A DNA stretch of 64,000 nucleotides. Origin: Bacillota bacterium. GTDB taxonomy: Bacteria; Bacillota; Clostridia; Lachnospirales; Lachnospiraceae. Numbering within the stretch: position 1 is the stretch's first letter; every line of letters begins with the position of its first letter. The stretch is taken from NCBI GenBank assembly GCA_023437715.1, contig JAEZFK010000071.1, positions 6,404 to 70,403 on the forward strand. Direction: 5' to 3'. The notes beneath the pieces were generated by a model. It had not been told where the DNA came from, ran no database searches, and saw only the letters and a list, made by a program, of their open reading frames with translations. The translations under genes were made by a program, and so were the position numbers. This document shows positions 43,827 to 51,819 of this stretch, one piece after another.

Positions 43827-45317
43827 CTAAAATTCAGCCAAATACCGGCCGATTGCCTGCCGCAGCGTTTTTTCCTGCTGCTCCTCCCAGAGGTTTTGTC
43901 TGATATCCTTTAATAAACTGCCATGGCTCCGTTCCAGATATCCGTAAAGACCTTCCGTAAACCTTCCGATATCACTTAAGGCCAGCTCCTTTAGCATATT
44001 AAAAACAGCTGCATACAGAATACAGACCTGCTTTTCAACCTCTACGGGATTATTTTGCTGCTGCTTGAGCACCTCCACAATTCTCTCTCCCTGGGCGAGG
44101 CGGTCTCTGGTATCCCCATCCAAATCGCTGCCGAACTGGGCAAAGCTCTGCAGCTCCCGGTACTGGCTGTAATTCAGCTTTAAGCTTCCTGCGATCTTCT
44201 TCATGGCCTTGATCTGGGCGTTTCCGCCCACACGGCTCACAGAGATTCCAGGGTTTACCGCAGGCATAATTCCCGAATGGAATAATTCATTTTCCAGATA
44301 TATCTGTCCGTCGGTAATGGAAATTACATTGGTGGGAATATAGGCCGAAACATCGCCTGCCTGGGTTTCCACGATGGGAAGCGCGGTTAAGGTTCCACCG
44401 TCTGCCAGACAGGCGGAGCGCTCTAACAACCGGCTGTGGAGATAAAAAACGTCTCCCGGATAGGCTTCACGGCCCGGGGGCCTGCGGATTAATAAGGACA
44501 AGGTGCGGTAAGCCACCGCATGCTTGCTTAAATCGTCATATACGATCAGCACGTCCTTTCCCTGCTTCATGAAATACTCGCCGATTGTACAGCCCGTATA
44601 GGGGGCGATATACTGCAAAGGCGCGATCTCAGAGGCCGAGGCCGAAACAATGGTGGTATAGCTCATGGCCCCAAAACGGTTGAAAGTCTGGGCGAGCCGG
44701 GCGATGGTGCTCTGCTTCTGTCCGATTGCCACATAAATACAGAAAACCCCCTTGCCCCGCTGGTTTAAGATCGTATCAATGGCGATGGTTGTCTTACCTG
44801 TCTGCCGGTCCCCGATGATCAGCTCTCTCTGCCCACGCCCGATTGGAATCATGCTGTCAATGGCAAGTATACCGGTCTGAAGGGGCGTATCAATGCTCTT
44901 GCGTTCAATAATGCCCGGAGCCTCCCGCTCGATCGGCCAGAATTCCTCCGCATCAATGCTTCCCTTGCCGTCAATGGGATCTCCCAATACATTTATTACC
45001 CGCCCGATTAATTTATCTCCTACGGGAACGGAAACGAGCCTTCCGGTGCGCTCTACCAGATCCCCTTCCTTAATGCCGGTTCCGTCTCCTAAAAGTACAA
45101 TAGACACGGAGTTTTCTTCCAGATTTAAGGCCATTCCGTACTGGCCGTTGGGAAACCGGATGAGCTCATTGGTCATACAGCCGTCGAGCCCGCCCGCATA
45201 GGCAACCCCATCCGCAAAATAGGTGACAACGCCTGTTTCCGCCTGGGAAATCCGTTTTTCATAATTCTTTATCTGTTCCTTGATTAAATTCGTAATCAGC
45301 GTGCTATCCAAAGTCAA
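43827..45317 (-). CDS. atpA: ATP synthase alpha subunit
   Basis: 496 residues. Walker A GDRQTGKT at 169-176, KQSTIARLAQTF, YDDLSKHAVAYRTLSLL and RRPPGREAYPGDVFY. It provides non-catalytic nucleotide sites of F1. The start is TTG at 45317 overlapping the atpH stop by four bases, with GGGAG upstream; a second in-frame TTG two codons on is also possible. There is no ATG nearby. Confidence 0.96.
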   Translation of the reverse strand: MTLDSTLITNLIKEQIKNYEKRISQAETGVVTYFADGVAYAGGLDGCMTNELIRFPNGQYGMALNLEENSVSIVLLGDGTGIKEGDLVERTGRLVSVPVGDKLIGRVINVLGDPIDGKGSIDAEEFWPIEREAPGIIERKSIDTPLQTGILAIDSMIPIGRGQRELIIGDRQTGKTTIAIDTILNQRGKGVFCIYVAIGQKQSTIARLAQTFNRFGAMSYTTIVSASASEIAPLQYIAPYTGCTIGEYFMKQGKDVLIVYDDLSKHAVAYRTLSLLIRRPPGREAYPGDVFYLHSRLLERSACLADGGTLTALPIVETQAGDVSAYIPTNVISITDGQIYLENELFHSGIMPAVNPGISVSRVGGNAQIKAMKKIAGSLKLNYSQYRELQSFAQFGSDLDGDTRDRLAQGERIVEVLKQQQNNPVEVEKQVCILYAAVFNMLKELALSDIGRFTEGLYGYLERSHGSLLKDIRQNLWEEQQEKTLRQAIGRYLAEF

Positions 45318-45874
45318 TTCACTCCCTTATCAAGTTCTATAGAAGGCGCTGCAGCAATCATTTCCTTAAAGCGCAGCAGATTTTTGCTGACACCGCCGTC
45401 AAATACCATATCTTCATATTCATACTTTAAGCCGCCAATCATTTTTTCATCAACAAACACCTGAAGAATTACGGTTTTTCCCGTTTTCTGCTCCAGCTTG
45501 TGCCTTAACAGTTCTTCTTCGCTTTCTGACATGGCTCTGGCAGAATAGGCCTTTACACGGAGTATTCCCTTTTCCTTTTCATATTCTTTCAAGAAGTTTG
45601 AAGCGAATGCCTCAAAGGAACACTGCGTCTTATTTTCATAAAGTATTTTCAGCGCATTTAAAACAAACGAATGAACAGAGGCGCCAAATACGGTGTCAAG
45701 AACACTCATCCGTTCCCGGACATTTAAAAACGGAGAGCGCAGGGTGGACAAAAATTCCGGATTTTCCGTAAAGCAGTCCCTGATGCCTGTAATTTCGTCA
45801 TAGGCCCGGTCCAGCGCATGCTCTTCCTTTGCAGCTTCAAATAAGCCCCTGCCAATATACGCTTCCCTGCTCAT
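45314..45874 (-). CDS. atpH: ATP synthase delta subunit
   Basis: 186 residues. Fits the OSCP/delta family: helical N-terminus with YIGRGLFEAAKEEHALDRAYDE and C-terminal VFVDEKMIGGLKYEYEDMVFDGGVSKNL (key IGGLKYEYEDMVFDGG). It joins the peripheral stalk to F1. Overlaps atpF by four bases. Confidence 0.93.
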   Translation of the reverse strand: MSREAYIGRGLFEAAKEEHALDRAYDEITGIRDCFTENPEFLSTLRSPFLNVRERMSVLDTVFGASVHSFVLNALKILYENKTQCSFEAFASNFLKEYEKEKGILRVKAYSARAMSESEEELLRHKLEQKTGKTVILQVFVDEKMIGGLKYEYEDMVFDGGVSKNLLRFKEMIAAAPSIELDKGVN

Positions 45875-46368
45875 GATGTCTCACCGGCGCTTTCAATCGT
45901 CTGCAAGATCAGACTGCGGTGATCGGATTCATGAATTTCCCGCTCCAGGATTTTAGCGGCCAGCTGGACTGCAATATCAGCCGTTTCCTTTTTCACTTCC
46001 TCGGCAGCCTTTGCCTTGCTCTGCTTTATTTCTTCCTTTGCCGACGCAAGCATATACTGGGTATCCTTTTGGGCCAGGGCAATCATGGCATCGCTTTTTT
46101 CCCTGGCGGCCGCATTGGCGTCCTGAATGATTTTTTCCGCATCGGTATTGGCTTTTTTCATCAGGGACTCATATTTTTCATAAAGCGCCCGGGCCTCAGA
46201 CCTTTTGGCATCGGCTTCCTCATAGACCCGGGCTGTGCTGTCAATGCGCTTTTGCAGAATGGCCTGGACCCTGTGGAACAAAAACTTTTTCATGAAGAAA
46301 AACAAAATAATAACATTGGCGATCTGCGCAATCATTGTCCACGGAACTATAGAAATAAACTCCATCAT
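45871..46368 (-). CDS. atpF: ATP synthase b subunit
   Basis: 165 residues: one N-terminal membrane helix (about 9-30, WTMIAQIANVIILFFFMKKFLF in parts) and a long charged coiled coil rich in Ala, Glu and Lys (about 35-150). It is the peripheral stalk dimer. The ribosome site is weak (AGAGTGA) and two ATGs are adjacent. Confidence 0.94.
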   Translation of the reverse strand: MMEFISIVPWTMIAQIANVIILFFFMKKFLFHRVQAILQKRIDSTARVYEEADAKRSEARALYEKYESLMKKANTDAEKIIQDANAAAREKSDAMIALAQKDTQYMLASAKEEIKQSKAKAAEEVKKETADIAVQLAAKILEREIHESDHRSLILQTIESAGETS

Positions 46369-46393
46369 AAAAAATCACTCTTTTCCGTAAATT

Positions 46394-46651
46394 TTAAAGC
46401 TTTCCAATAAAGGGGTTTGCAAACAGCAGAATCATGGCTACAATCAGACCGTAAATTCCTGTGGTCTCCGCAACCGCACATCCTAAAAGCATGGTGCTCG
46501 TCACATCGCCCTTTGCCTCCGGCTGGCGTCCGATGGCCTCACAGGCCTTACCTACCGCATATCCCTCACCAATACCAGGTCCAATTCCGGCAATCATTGC
46601 CAGTCCCGCTCCAATTGCGGAGCACCCCATTACAATCGCTTGTTCCAACAT
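46394..46651 (-). CDS. atpE: ATP synthase c subunit with Na+-type two-carboxylate site
   Basis: 85 residues in two helices. Helix 1 has GIGPGIGEGYAVGKA with Glu29, helix 2 has CAVAETTGIYGLIV with Glu62 followed by Thr63 and Thr64. By alignment Glu29 replaces the Gln32 of Na+ enzymes and Glu62 is the ion-binding carboxylate (65 in Ilyobacter numbering). A pair of carboxylates of this kind is described for the Na+ c-ring of Fusobacterium nucleatum. Na+ coupling is therefore likely. AAGGAGG precedes the ATG. Confidence 0.95.
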   Translation of the reverse strand: MLEQAIVMGCSAIGAGLAMIAGIGPGIGEGYAVGKACEAIGRQPEAKGDVTSTMLLGCAVAETTGIYGLIVAMILLFANPFIGKL

Positions 46652-46679
46652 TTCATTTCCTCCTTAAATTTTGAATTTA

Positions 46680-47429
46680 TTAAATTTCCTCTGCCGCCGA
46701 GGCAATGTACATCATAGTCAGCATACAGAAAATAAATGCCTGCAGCAGGCTTGAAAACAAATCAAAGTAAATCGATAAGAATGCGGGAATTCCCACCTGA
46801 AAAATAGGAATCTTCCCCAGCACCTCCCCAAGGATGCCCGGAAGGCTGCCAAAAACCATATGGCTTAAGGATGCAAGCCCTCCGTAAACCAATGTCGAGA
46901 TGACGGTTCCCGAGGCAATGTTTCCAAAATGACGGAATGCCATTGATATGGGGGTGGCAATCTCACTGATTAGGTTAAAGGGCGTCAATATAAAAACAGG
47001 TTTAGTGAAGCCTACCACATAGCCCTTGATGCCGGTTGTTTTTATCTTTGTATAGGTTATCATAACAAAGACCATAACTGCCCAGCCTAAAACAGTGGAC
47101 AAATCAGAGGTGGGCGGATAAGCGCCCAACATCCCCGACAGACTGGAAAAGGCGGATAATGAAAATAATGCCGCGACGAAAGGCGCAAAGCTTTCATATC
47201 TCTGTCCCATACTCCCTTTTACAAAGTCAGTAACCATAACCACAATATATTCCGCCAGGGCCTGTCTCTTTGTGACGGCCTTTTCCTTTAAGTCATGGGT
47301 CAGAAACAGACACAGGCCCATAATCAGAATCATAACAATCCATGTGTTTACAATTGTTTCCGTTATGGGGATTCCTCCCAGCACGGGAATTACGTAATAA
47401 ATCTTAGAACCTGCAATCTCAGGATTCAT
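46680..47429 (-). CDS. atpB: ATP synthase a subunit
   Basis: 249 residues with five or six membrane helices. The essential Arg166 is in MAFRHFGNIASG, and SEIATPISM and TPFNLISEI precede it. It forms the ion channel half-sites beside the c-ring. I use the ATG at 47429 (GGTGAG just upstream); it overlaps the AtpI-like gene by 11 bases. A longer frame to 47462 has no ribosome site. Confidence 0.95.
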   Translation of the reverse strand: MNPEIAGSKIYYVIPVLGGIPITETIVNTWIVMILIMGLCLFLTHDLKEKAVTKRQALAEYIVVMVTDFVKGSMGQRYESFAPFVAALFSLSAFSSLSGMLGAYPPTSDLSTVLGWAVMVFVMITYTKIKTTGIKGYVVGFTKPVFILTPFNLISEIATPISMAFRHFGNIASGTVISTLVYGGLASLSHMVFGSLPGILGEVLGKIPIFQVGIPAFLSIYFDLFSSLLQAFIFCMLTMMYIASAAEEI

Positions 47430-47823
47430 TCTCACCACCCCGCTTTCCGATATATCCGGCAAAATTCATAATCATAATCGTAATCCGGGGAAAGAATAAG
47501 GATACGACTGCCGTGACTGAGTTTAACCAGGTAGCTCTCATGGCAATAAAAATATAAACTCCCAGCAAAAGTATTCTTATGGAATAGGAAAGCCGGATCA
47601 GATATGCGCCCTTAGCGGAAGTGCTCTGCGCCGCCTTCTGAACGGTGATTCCAAGCAGGAGAAAGTTTATAATGGATATTGTTCCACCGACCAGGAATCC
47701 TGAGAATACGGGCAGATGAAATCTGCCCAGCAGAACGAAGACTAAAAGCATGACCGCCCCTAATCCGCAGACCCCGCAGGTAATATGAAAAGTTTCTTTT
47801 TTTACAGCCGGCTGTAGTTTCAT
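47419..47823 (-). CDS. AtpI-like ATP synthase assembly membrane protein
   Basis: 134 residues, four hydrophobic segments (about 14-34, 38-60, 75-95, 100-122). It fits the ATP synthase I family by size, topology and place ahead of atpB, although residue conservation is low. AtpI-type proteins help assemble the c-ring. Confidence 0.78.
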   Translation of the reverse strand: MKLQPAVKKETFHITCGVCGLGAVMLLVFVLLGRFHLPVFSGFLVGGTISIINFLLLGITVQKAAQSTSAKGAYLIRLSYSIRILLLGVYIFIAMRATWLNSVTAVVSLFFPRITIMIMNFAGYIGKRGGENES

Positions 47824-47825
47824 TT

Positions 47826-48053
47826 TTAATCCCCGCCTTTTCTTTTAATCACATATTGATAAAACTTTACCGCGCTGGCTGCGGCTCCCCCCACTCCCAG
47901 CACAATTCCAATCAGCATAACCCAGCTTCCCAGCCCGAACCTTCTTGAAATCCAGCCTGATACCCAGACAGATAATACAATAGGAGCAGCGACCGATAAG
48001 CCAAGCTGGGAAATCTGGGAGATTGCCTTCCCGAATTGAATAAAGGCTTTCAT
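47826..48053 (-). CDS. AtpZ-like small membrane protein, first gene of atp operon
   Basis: 75 residues with two helices (about 15-35 and 43-66): SQLGLSVAAPIVLSVWVSG and SWVMLIGIVLGVGGAAASAV. This matches the AtpZ/AtpI-like family found ahead of atp operons; some members are linked to Mg2+ or Ca2+ supply. The ATG at 48053 has GGAGGG 6 bases upstream. A longer frame to 48749 is rejected because it runs antisense through the ktrB start and the operon's own promoter. Confidence 0.82.
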   Translation of the reverse strand: MKAFIQFGKAISQISQLGLSVAAPIVLSVWVSGWISRRFGLGSWVMLIGIVLGVGGAAASAVKFYQYVIKRKGGD

Positions 48054-48114
48054 TCTTTTCCCTCCGCAACTACGTTCCCTGTTTATAGAATATACGAAAA
48101 AATTTTTTAAACAC

Positions 48115-48147
48115 AAAAAAAGGACAGAAAGCTGCTTAACAGCTTCC
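48115..48147 (-). promoter_or_regulatory. Terminator-like hairpin in the atp operon leader
   Basis: Read leftward, GGAAGCTG (48140-48147) pairs with CAGCTTTC (48127-48134), loop TTAAG; five bases later comes TTTTTTT (48115-48121). It lies in the 165-base leader after the atp promoter, so it could attenuate transcription. The T-run is slightly too far for a perfect terminator. Confidence 0.4.
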
Positions 48148-48225
48148 CACCCATAAAGCACAAATCTTGAAAGCAACAAACTACTATTGCCCCAACCGGA
48201 TTTAACACAATGAATTTGTGGTTTA

Positions 48226-48254
48226 ATTTTACATGATGGGAATAAAAAAGTCAA
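48226..48254 (-). promoter_or_regulatory. Promoter of the atp operon
   Basis: On the minus strand TTGACT (48249-48254), 17-base spacer, TAAAAT (48226-48231). Both hexamers are one base from consensus. The predicted start is near 48219, giving a leader of about 165 bases. Confidence 0.72.
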
Positions 48255-48288
48255 GGCTCTATAGACGGTTAATAAACGATTAATTGCA

Positions 48289-48317
48289 TTGTATTCAATA
48301 GTTTCCCATGTTATAAT
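48289..48317 (+). promoter_or_regulatory. Candidate promoter of ktrBA
   Basis: TTGTAT (48289-48294), 17-base spacer, perfect TATAAT (48312-48317). A leader of about 110 bases separates it from the GTG start. Confidence 0.52.
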
Positions 48318-48435
48318 CAAACTGATTAAGATAAATAACATAATTATGCTGAGCATTATGTCTTCAGGGCCTGGCCTTCTGACCGTGAGAAAGGCCGCTG
48401 AACACATGGTGTTTTTTTGCACAGGAGGGAATTTT

Positions 48436-49860
48436 GTGGATACGCAGGAATCCAAAAGGAAACACAAGCTTTTATTAAGTAAAATGATATCGGCGATGAC
48501 GCCGGAACAAACGGTGATACTCAGTTTTTTTATCATCATCCTGATGGGAACCACGTTGTTAAGTCTTCCGGTTTCCCAGGCAGAATCGGCCGGACATGTT
48601 CCGGTTCTGGACTGTCTGTTCACCGCTACTTCTGCGGTCTGCGTTACAGGTCTTGTTACCGTTACTACTGCCGCCACATGGACGGTCTTTGGAAAGCTGG
48701 TGATTTTGCTTCTTATCCAGATCGGAGGCCTGGGACTTGTGGCCATCATTGCTTACTTAGGCGTACACCTTGGGAAAAAGATCACGTTAAAAGAAAGGCT
48801 CACGATCCAAACGGCTTTTAATCATACCGATTTCCACGGTATGGTGCGAATGGTTTTGTTTGTTATAAGAGGAACGCTGATTTGCGAAGGAATTGGAGCG
48901 GTCATTCTTTTCTTCTCTTTTTTGAGAGAAAATCAGGGAGTGCCCACCTCCCTTTTCTATGCTGTTTTTCATTCTATTTCCGCTTTTTGCAACGCGGGAT
49001 TTGATATTATCGGCGACCAGAGCCTGATTCCCTTTGCCTCCGATATTTTTGTAAACATTACAATTGCTCTTCTTATCATAATAGGAGGCATCGGCTTTTC
49101 TGTCTGGATTGATCTTGTACACAATATAAAAAACCAGCTTTCTCCCAGGACGAAACGAAGGTGGAAGTTTTCCCTGCACACTAAACTGGTGGTGACGGCC
49201 ACGTGTCTGCTTTTGCTCTCCGGAACATTCTATTTTTTTATCGCAGAATATAAAAATCAGGAGCTGTGGGGAAATATGGGGTTTGGCGGGAAGCTGCTCA
49301 GGGCCTTTTTTCAATCCGTTACCCTCAGAACCGCAGGATATGCCACAATTAACCAGGCGGTACTCAGTGATACGTCCAAATTTGTCTCAGCCATTTTTAT
49401 GATTATCGGCGGATCTCCCGGCGGCACGGCAGGCGGTATTAAAACGGTCACAATAGCGGTTGTTCTGTGCAGTGTGGTTTCTGTCATTAAGGGAAGATAT
49501 ACAATTGATGTATTTAACAGGAATATTCCGTTGCAATTATTGCAGAAATCACTGACTATCATTACCATTATGATGGTACTCCTTTGTGCCGGAACGGCCT
49601 TTCTGTCGTTTACAGAGAAAGCAAGCGTTTATTCTCATTCAACCGTAGATCTCTTTTACGAGGTGGCATCGGCTCTTGGAACCGTTGGGCTTACCACCGG
49701 CATTACGCCCTATCTCAGCCCATATGGAAAGATACTTCTCATTTTATGGATGTTTATCGGTCGTATCGGCCCTATTTCCCTCATGATTTCCCTGACAAAA
49801 AAAGGGGAAAGATCCGGCGATAATATACGGTACCCGAAGGAAGATATATTAATTGGATAA
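48436..49860 (+). CDS. ktrB: KtrB/TrkH-type potassium channel-transporter subunit
   Basis: 474 residues. Four pore-loop filter segments are visible: FTATSAVCVTGL, HSISAFCNAGF, QSVTLRTAGYA and ASALGTVGLT, each followed by a membrane helix. The start is GTG at 48436, with AGGAGGG 6 bases upstream; a frame back to 48289 crosses the promoter and is rejected. It imports K+ with its cytoplasmic partner encoded 14 bases downstream. Confidence 0.94.
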   Translation: MDTQESKRKHKLLLSKMISAMTPEQTVILSFFIIILMGTTLLSLPVSQAESAGHVPVLDCLFTATSAVCVTGLVTVTTAATWTVFGKLVILLLIQIGGLGLVAIIAYLGVHLGKKITLKERLTIQTAFNHTDFHGMVRMVLFVIRGTLICEGIGAVILFFSFLRENQGVPTSLFYAVFHSISAFCNAGFDIIGDQSLIPFASDIFVNITIALLIIIGGIGFSVWIDLVHNIKNQLSPRTKRRWKFSLHTKLVVTATCLLLLSGTFYFFIAEYKNQELWGNMGFGGKLLRAFFQSVTLRTAGYATINQAVLSDTSKFVSAIFMIIGGSPGGTAGGIKTVTIAVVLCSVVSVIKGRYTIDVFNRNIPLQLLQKSLTIITIMMVLLCAGTAFLSFTEKASVYSHSTVDLFYEVASALGTVGLTTGITPYLSPYGKILLILWMFIGRIGPISLMISLTKKGERSGDNIRYPKEDILIG

Positions 49861-49874
49861 AGGAGAGACCTCTC

Positions 49875-50519
49875 ATGAAGAAGATGAAATTTGACGAAAC
49901 CGCTCAGTTTGCGGTTCTTGGATTAGGAAAATTCGGACGCAGCATTGCTTCTACTTTATATGAAAACGGAATGCAGGTTTTGTGCTGTGACATGAATCCG
50001 GCGCTTGTCCAGGAAGCTACGGAATACTGTACCTGCGCCATAGAAGCAGATGTCACAGATCCTTCCACCCTGGCAAAAATGGGACTTGGAAATTTTGACG
50101 CTGTTATTGTGGCCATCAGCGGGGACTTTGAAGCCGCAATAATCACCTGTATGATTGCAAAAGAAATGAATATTCCCTTTGTCATGGCAAAGGCAAACGG
50201 CCTACGGCAAAAAAAGATTATGGAAAATATAGGAGTTGACCGGGTGGTTCTTCCTGAAATGGAAATGGGCGAGCGTATCGCATATCAGTTCATCACAAAT
50301 GATCCCATGGAGTACATCCACCGTTCTGATGAATATGAAATCATAGAAATGCATCCGAAAAGCAGCTGGGTCGGAAAAACACTTCAGAAATTAGCCCTCA
50401 GGCAGTCAGAGGGAATCAATATTCTGGCAATTATCCGGGATGGCAAGGTTACGGCTGTTTTAAGCCCCCAAACAGAAATCATGGAAAATGATAATCTCAT
50501 TGTGCTGAGGACCCTGTGA
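49875..50519 (+). CDS. ktrA: KtrA/TrkA-type RCK regulatory subunit of K+ transporter
   Basis: 214 residues: RCK_N Rossmann fold with GLGKFG near residue 16 (nucleotide site) and RCK_C domain at about 135-214 (SSWVGKTLQKLALRQSEGINIL in parts). Single-RCK size fits KtrA, not the double-domain TrkA. RCK_C of KtrA is a known c-di-AMP target, connecting it to cdaA in this window. AAAGGAGAG precedes the ATG. Confidence 0.94.
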   Translation: MKKMKFDETAQFAVLGLGKFGRSIASTLYENGMQVLCCDMNPALVQEATEYCTCAIEADVTDPSTLAKMGLGNFDAVIVAISGDFEAAIITCMIAKEMNIPFVMAKANGLRQKKIMENIGVDRVVLPEMEMGERIAYQFITNDPMEYIHRSDEYEIIEMHPKSSWVGKTLQKLALRQSEGINILAIIRDGKVTAVLSPQTEIMENDNLIVLRTL

Positions 50520-50541
50520 TATTGATAATTTAAACAATCTG

Positions 50542-50566
50542 AAGCGGGGCGCTGGAAGCCCCGCTT
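50542..50566. terminator. Terminator between ktrA and the convergent YIEGIA pair
   Basis: AAGCGGGGC (50542-50550), loop of seven, GCCCCGCTT (50558-50566), a perfect 9-bp GC-rich stem. The T-tract (CTTTCCT) is short on the right and also weak leftward. Confidence 0.72.
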
Positions 50567-50595
50567 TCCTATAAACTCATTATACCGGTATTTTT

Positions 50596-50784
50596 CTATT
50601 TGGTTATCAATATATAATCCCCGTTTTTTAACTGGACCACTTCGGTCCGAAGCGCAATGCTTAAGTCTCTGATGCATTGCTGTTTTTCCTTTTCATCCGT
50701 GATCAGCAGCGTCAAAGGATCGCCGGAGATTACCCTGTCTTTATTTTCTGTGATATATACCAAAATCTGCGGACTATTCTCCAT
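50596..50784 (-). CDS. Small protein, likely capping-complex subunit for YIEGIA
   Basis: 62 residues, soluble, with ENKDRVISGDPLTLLITD and C-terminal GDYILITK. The pattern (xxNKDxVxGGxP...GxYIIVK) resembles the small proteins that databases name capping complex subunit for YIEGIA. It overlaps the YIEGIA gene by 11 bases. AGGAGG precedes the ATG. The molecular role is unknown. Confidence 0.65.
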   Translation of the reverse strand: MENSPQILVYITENKDRVISGDPLTLLITDEKEKQQCIRDLSIALRTEVVQLKNGDYILITK

Positions 50785-51691
50785 CGAAATTGCCTCCTAT
50801 ATTTGCATCCATAATAGAATGGATTTTTCTGCTGTTTTCCAATACAGGTGTCTTTTTTATTACCCTTATGATTGACTGGGTGTCTTTAATTAACGGCACA
50901 AAAGCGATAATCAGTTTGCCTTCCTTAAAGTTTCTCTTTGTAAAGCTGAAGCGTTTTACTCCAAAGGTCCTGGTGGCCTCAAACAGCATTGCCTGTCTTT
51001 GGCCGGGGTTTTCGATGGTTATTCTGAATTTTTCTTTTTTAGGGGTTACAACAATGGCAACTCCCTCCCTTAAAAACAGATCACGGCTTCTCTGGGTTCC
51101 CAGTATGCTGCTGACGAACATCCCGTCAACCAGCAGATCCGAATGGTCAAAGGTGATTTCACCCACACTCATATCGCAAATATCTCCGATTGTTTTTCCT
51201 TTGGTTAAGGAGCTTAAAAGATAGATGGTAAGAAAGCCGACTGCCAGTGATACAAAAATGTTGAAAACCAGATTTTCTGTGTCAAAAATCTCCAATACTA
51301 AAACAACCAGAAAGGAAGTCAGGAGTGAAATGTAATTTCTGGACTCATAGGTTTTTGAAATGCCGTCAATATAGGCACTTCCTCTTTTTGTATACTCGGT
51401 TTCTTCCAGATCCTGGAGGCTTTCTCTTTCAGACTTCCGGACATCTCTGAAATCCTGAATTGCCAGGGTAATAAATGTGACGGCAGTGAATTCTTTATAT
51501 AGAAGGGATGGAATCGCCACCGCTCCCAGTGCAGAAGCGACAATTCCCATTACAACATTAAGGAAGTATCCCGTAGGGTAACTGGGATTCTGCCTTGTAT
51601 CCACTTTTAATGTAATAAGACGGGCAATTGTTCCCATGGCGGTTCCGCAAAATATCATACTGAGATCATGGAATCCTAAATATTCAACCAT
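50774..51691 (-). CDS. YIEGIA-family membrane protein
   Basis: 305 residues: three hydrophobic segments early (about 10-28, 42-65, 68-80), the name-giving motif in variant form AYIDGISKTYESRNYIS (about 107-123), further helices at about 122-165, then a soluble C-terminal half (about 175-305) with FDHSDLLVDGMFVSSILG. The family is widespread in clostridia and bacilli, function unproven. The ribosome site (AAGGA) is about 13 bases from the ATG. First gene of the pair; divergent from xanthine dehydrogenase. Confidence 0.82.
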   Translation of the reverse strand: MVEYLGFHDLSMIFCGTAMGTIARLITLKVDTRQNPSYPTGYFLNVVMGIVASALGAVAIPSLLYKEFTAVTFITLAIQDFRDVRKSERESLQDLEETEYTKRGSAYIDGISKTYESRNYISLLTSFLVVLVLEIFDTENLVFNIFVSLAVGFLTIYLLSSLTKGKTIGDICDMSVGEITFDHSDLLVDGMFVSSILGTQRSRDLFLREGVAIVVTPKKEKFRITIENPGQRQAMLFEATRTFGVKRFSFTKRNFKEGKLIIAFVPLIKDTQSIIRVIKKTPVLENSRKIHSIMDANIGGNFDGE

Positions 51692-51819
51692 AGTTTTTTT
51701 TGTTTCCTTTTCAATTTTAAGCCTAGTGTTTCCATATTCTAATAAAATATCCAGTAATTAGTATAGTTCCTGCCCTATCGTCCATAATACGACTAAAACA
51801 AGGTTAAAGAGGAAATGAA

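Larger units (their letters stand above)
48054..48435. other. 382-base divergent region between atp operon and ktrB
   Basis: No gene here. It holds the atp promoter (48226-48254) and leader hairpin (48115-48147) on the minus strand, and the ktrB promoter (48289-48317) on the plus strand with a leader of about 110 bases. In that leader GGCCTTCT (48373-48380) can pair imperfectly with AGAAAGGCC (48388-48396). I do not recognise a known riboswitch class in it. Confidence 0.55.

Noticed and set aside
48318..48435. c-di-AMP (ydaO-type) riboswitch before ktrB
   Set aside because: The leader is only about 110 bases and I could not find the conserved ydaO core; only a weak hairpin is visible.
48054..48749. 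Long N-terminal extension of the AtpZ-like frame (307 residues in total)
   Set aside because: It runs antisense through the ktrB coding start, crosses the atp promoter, and lacks a ribosome site; the ATG at 48053 has GGAGGG at correct spacing.
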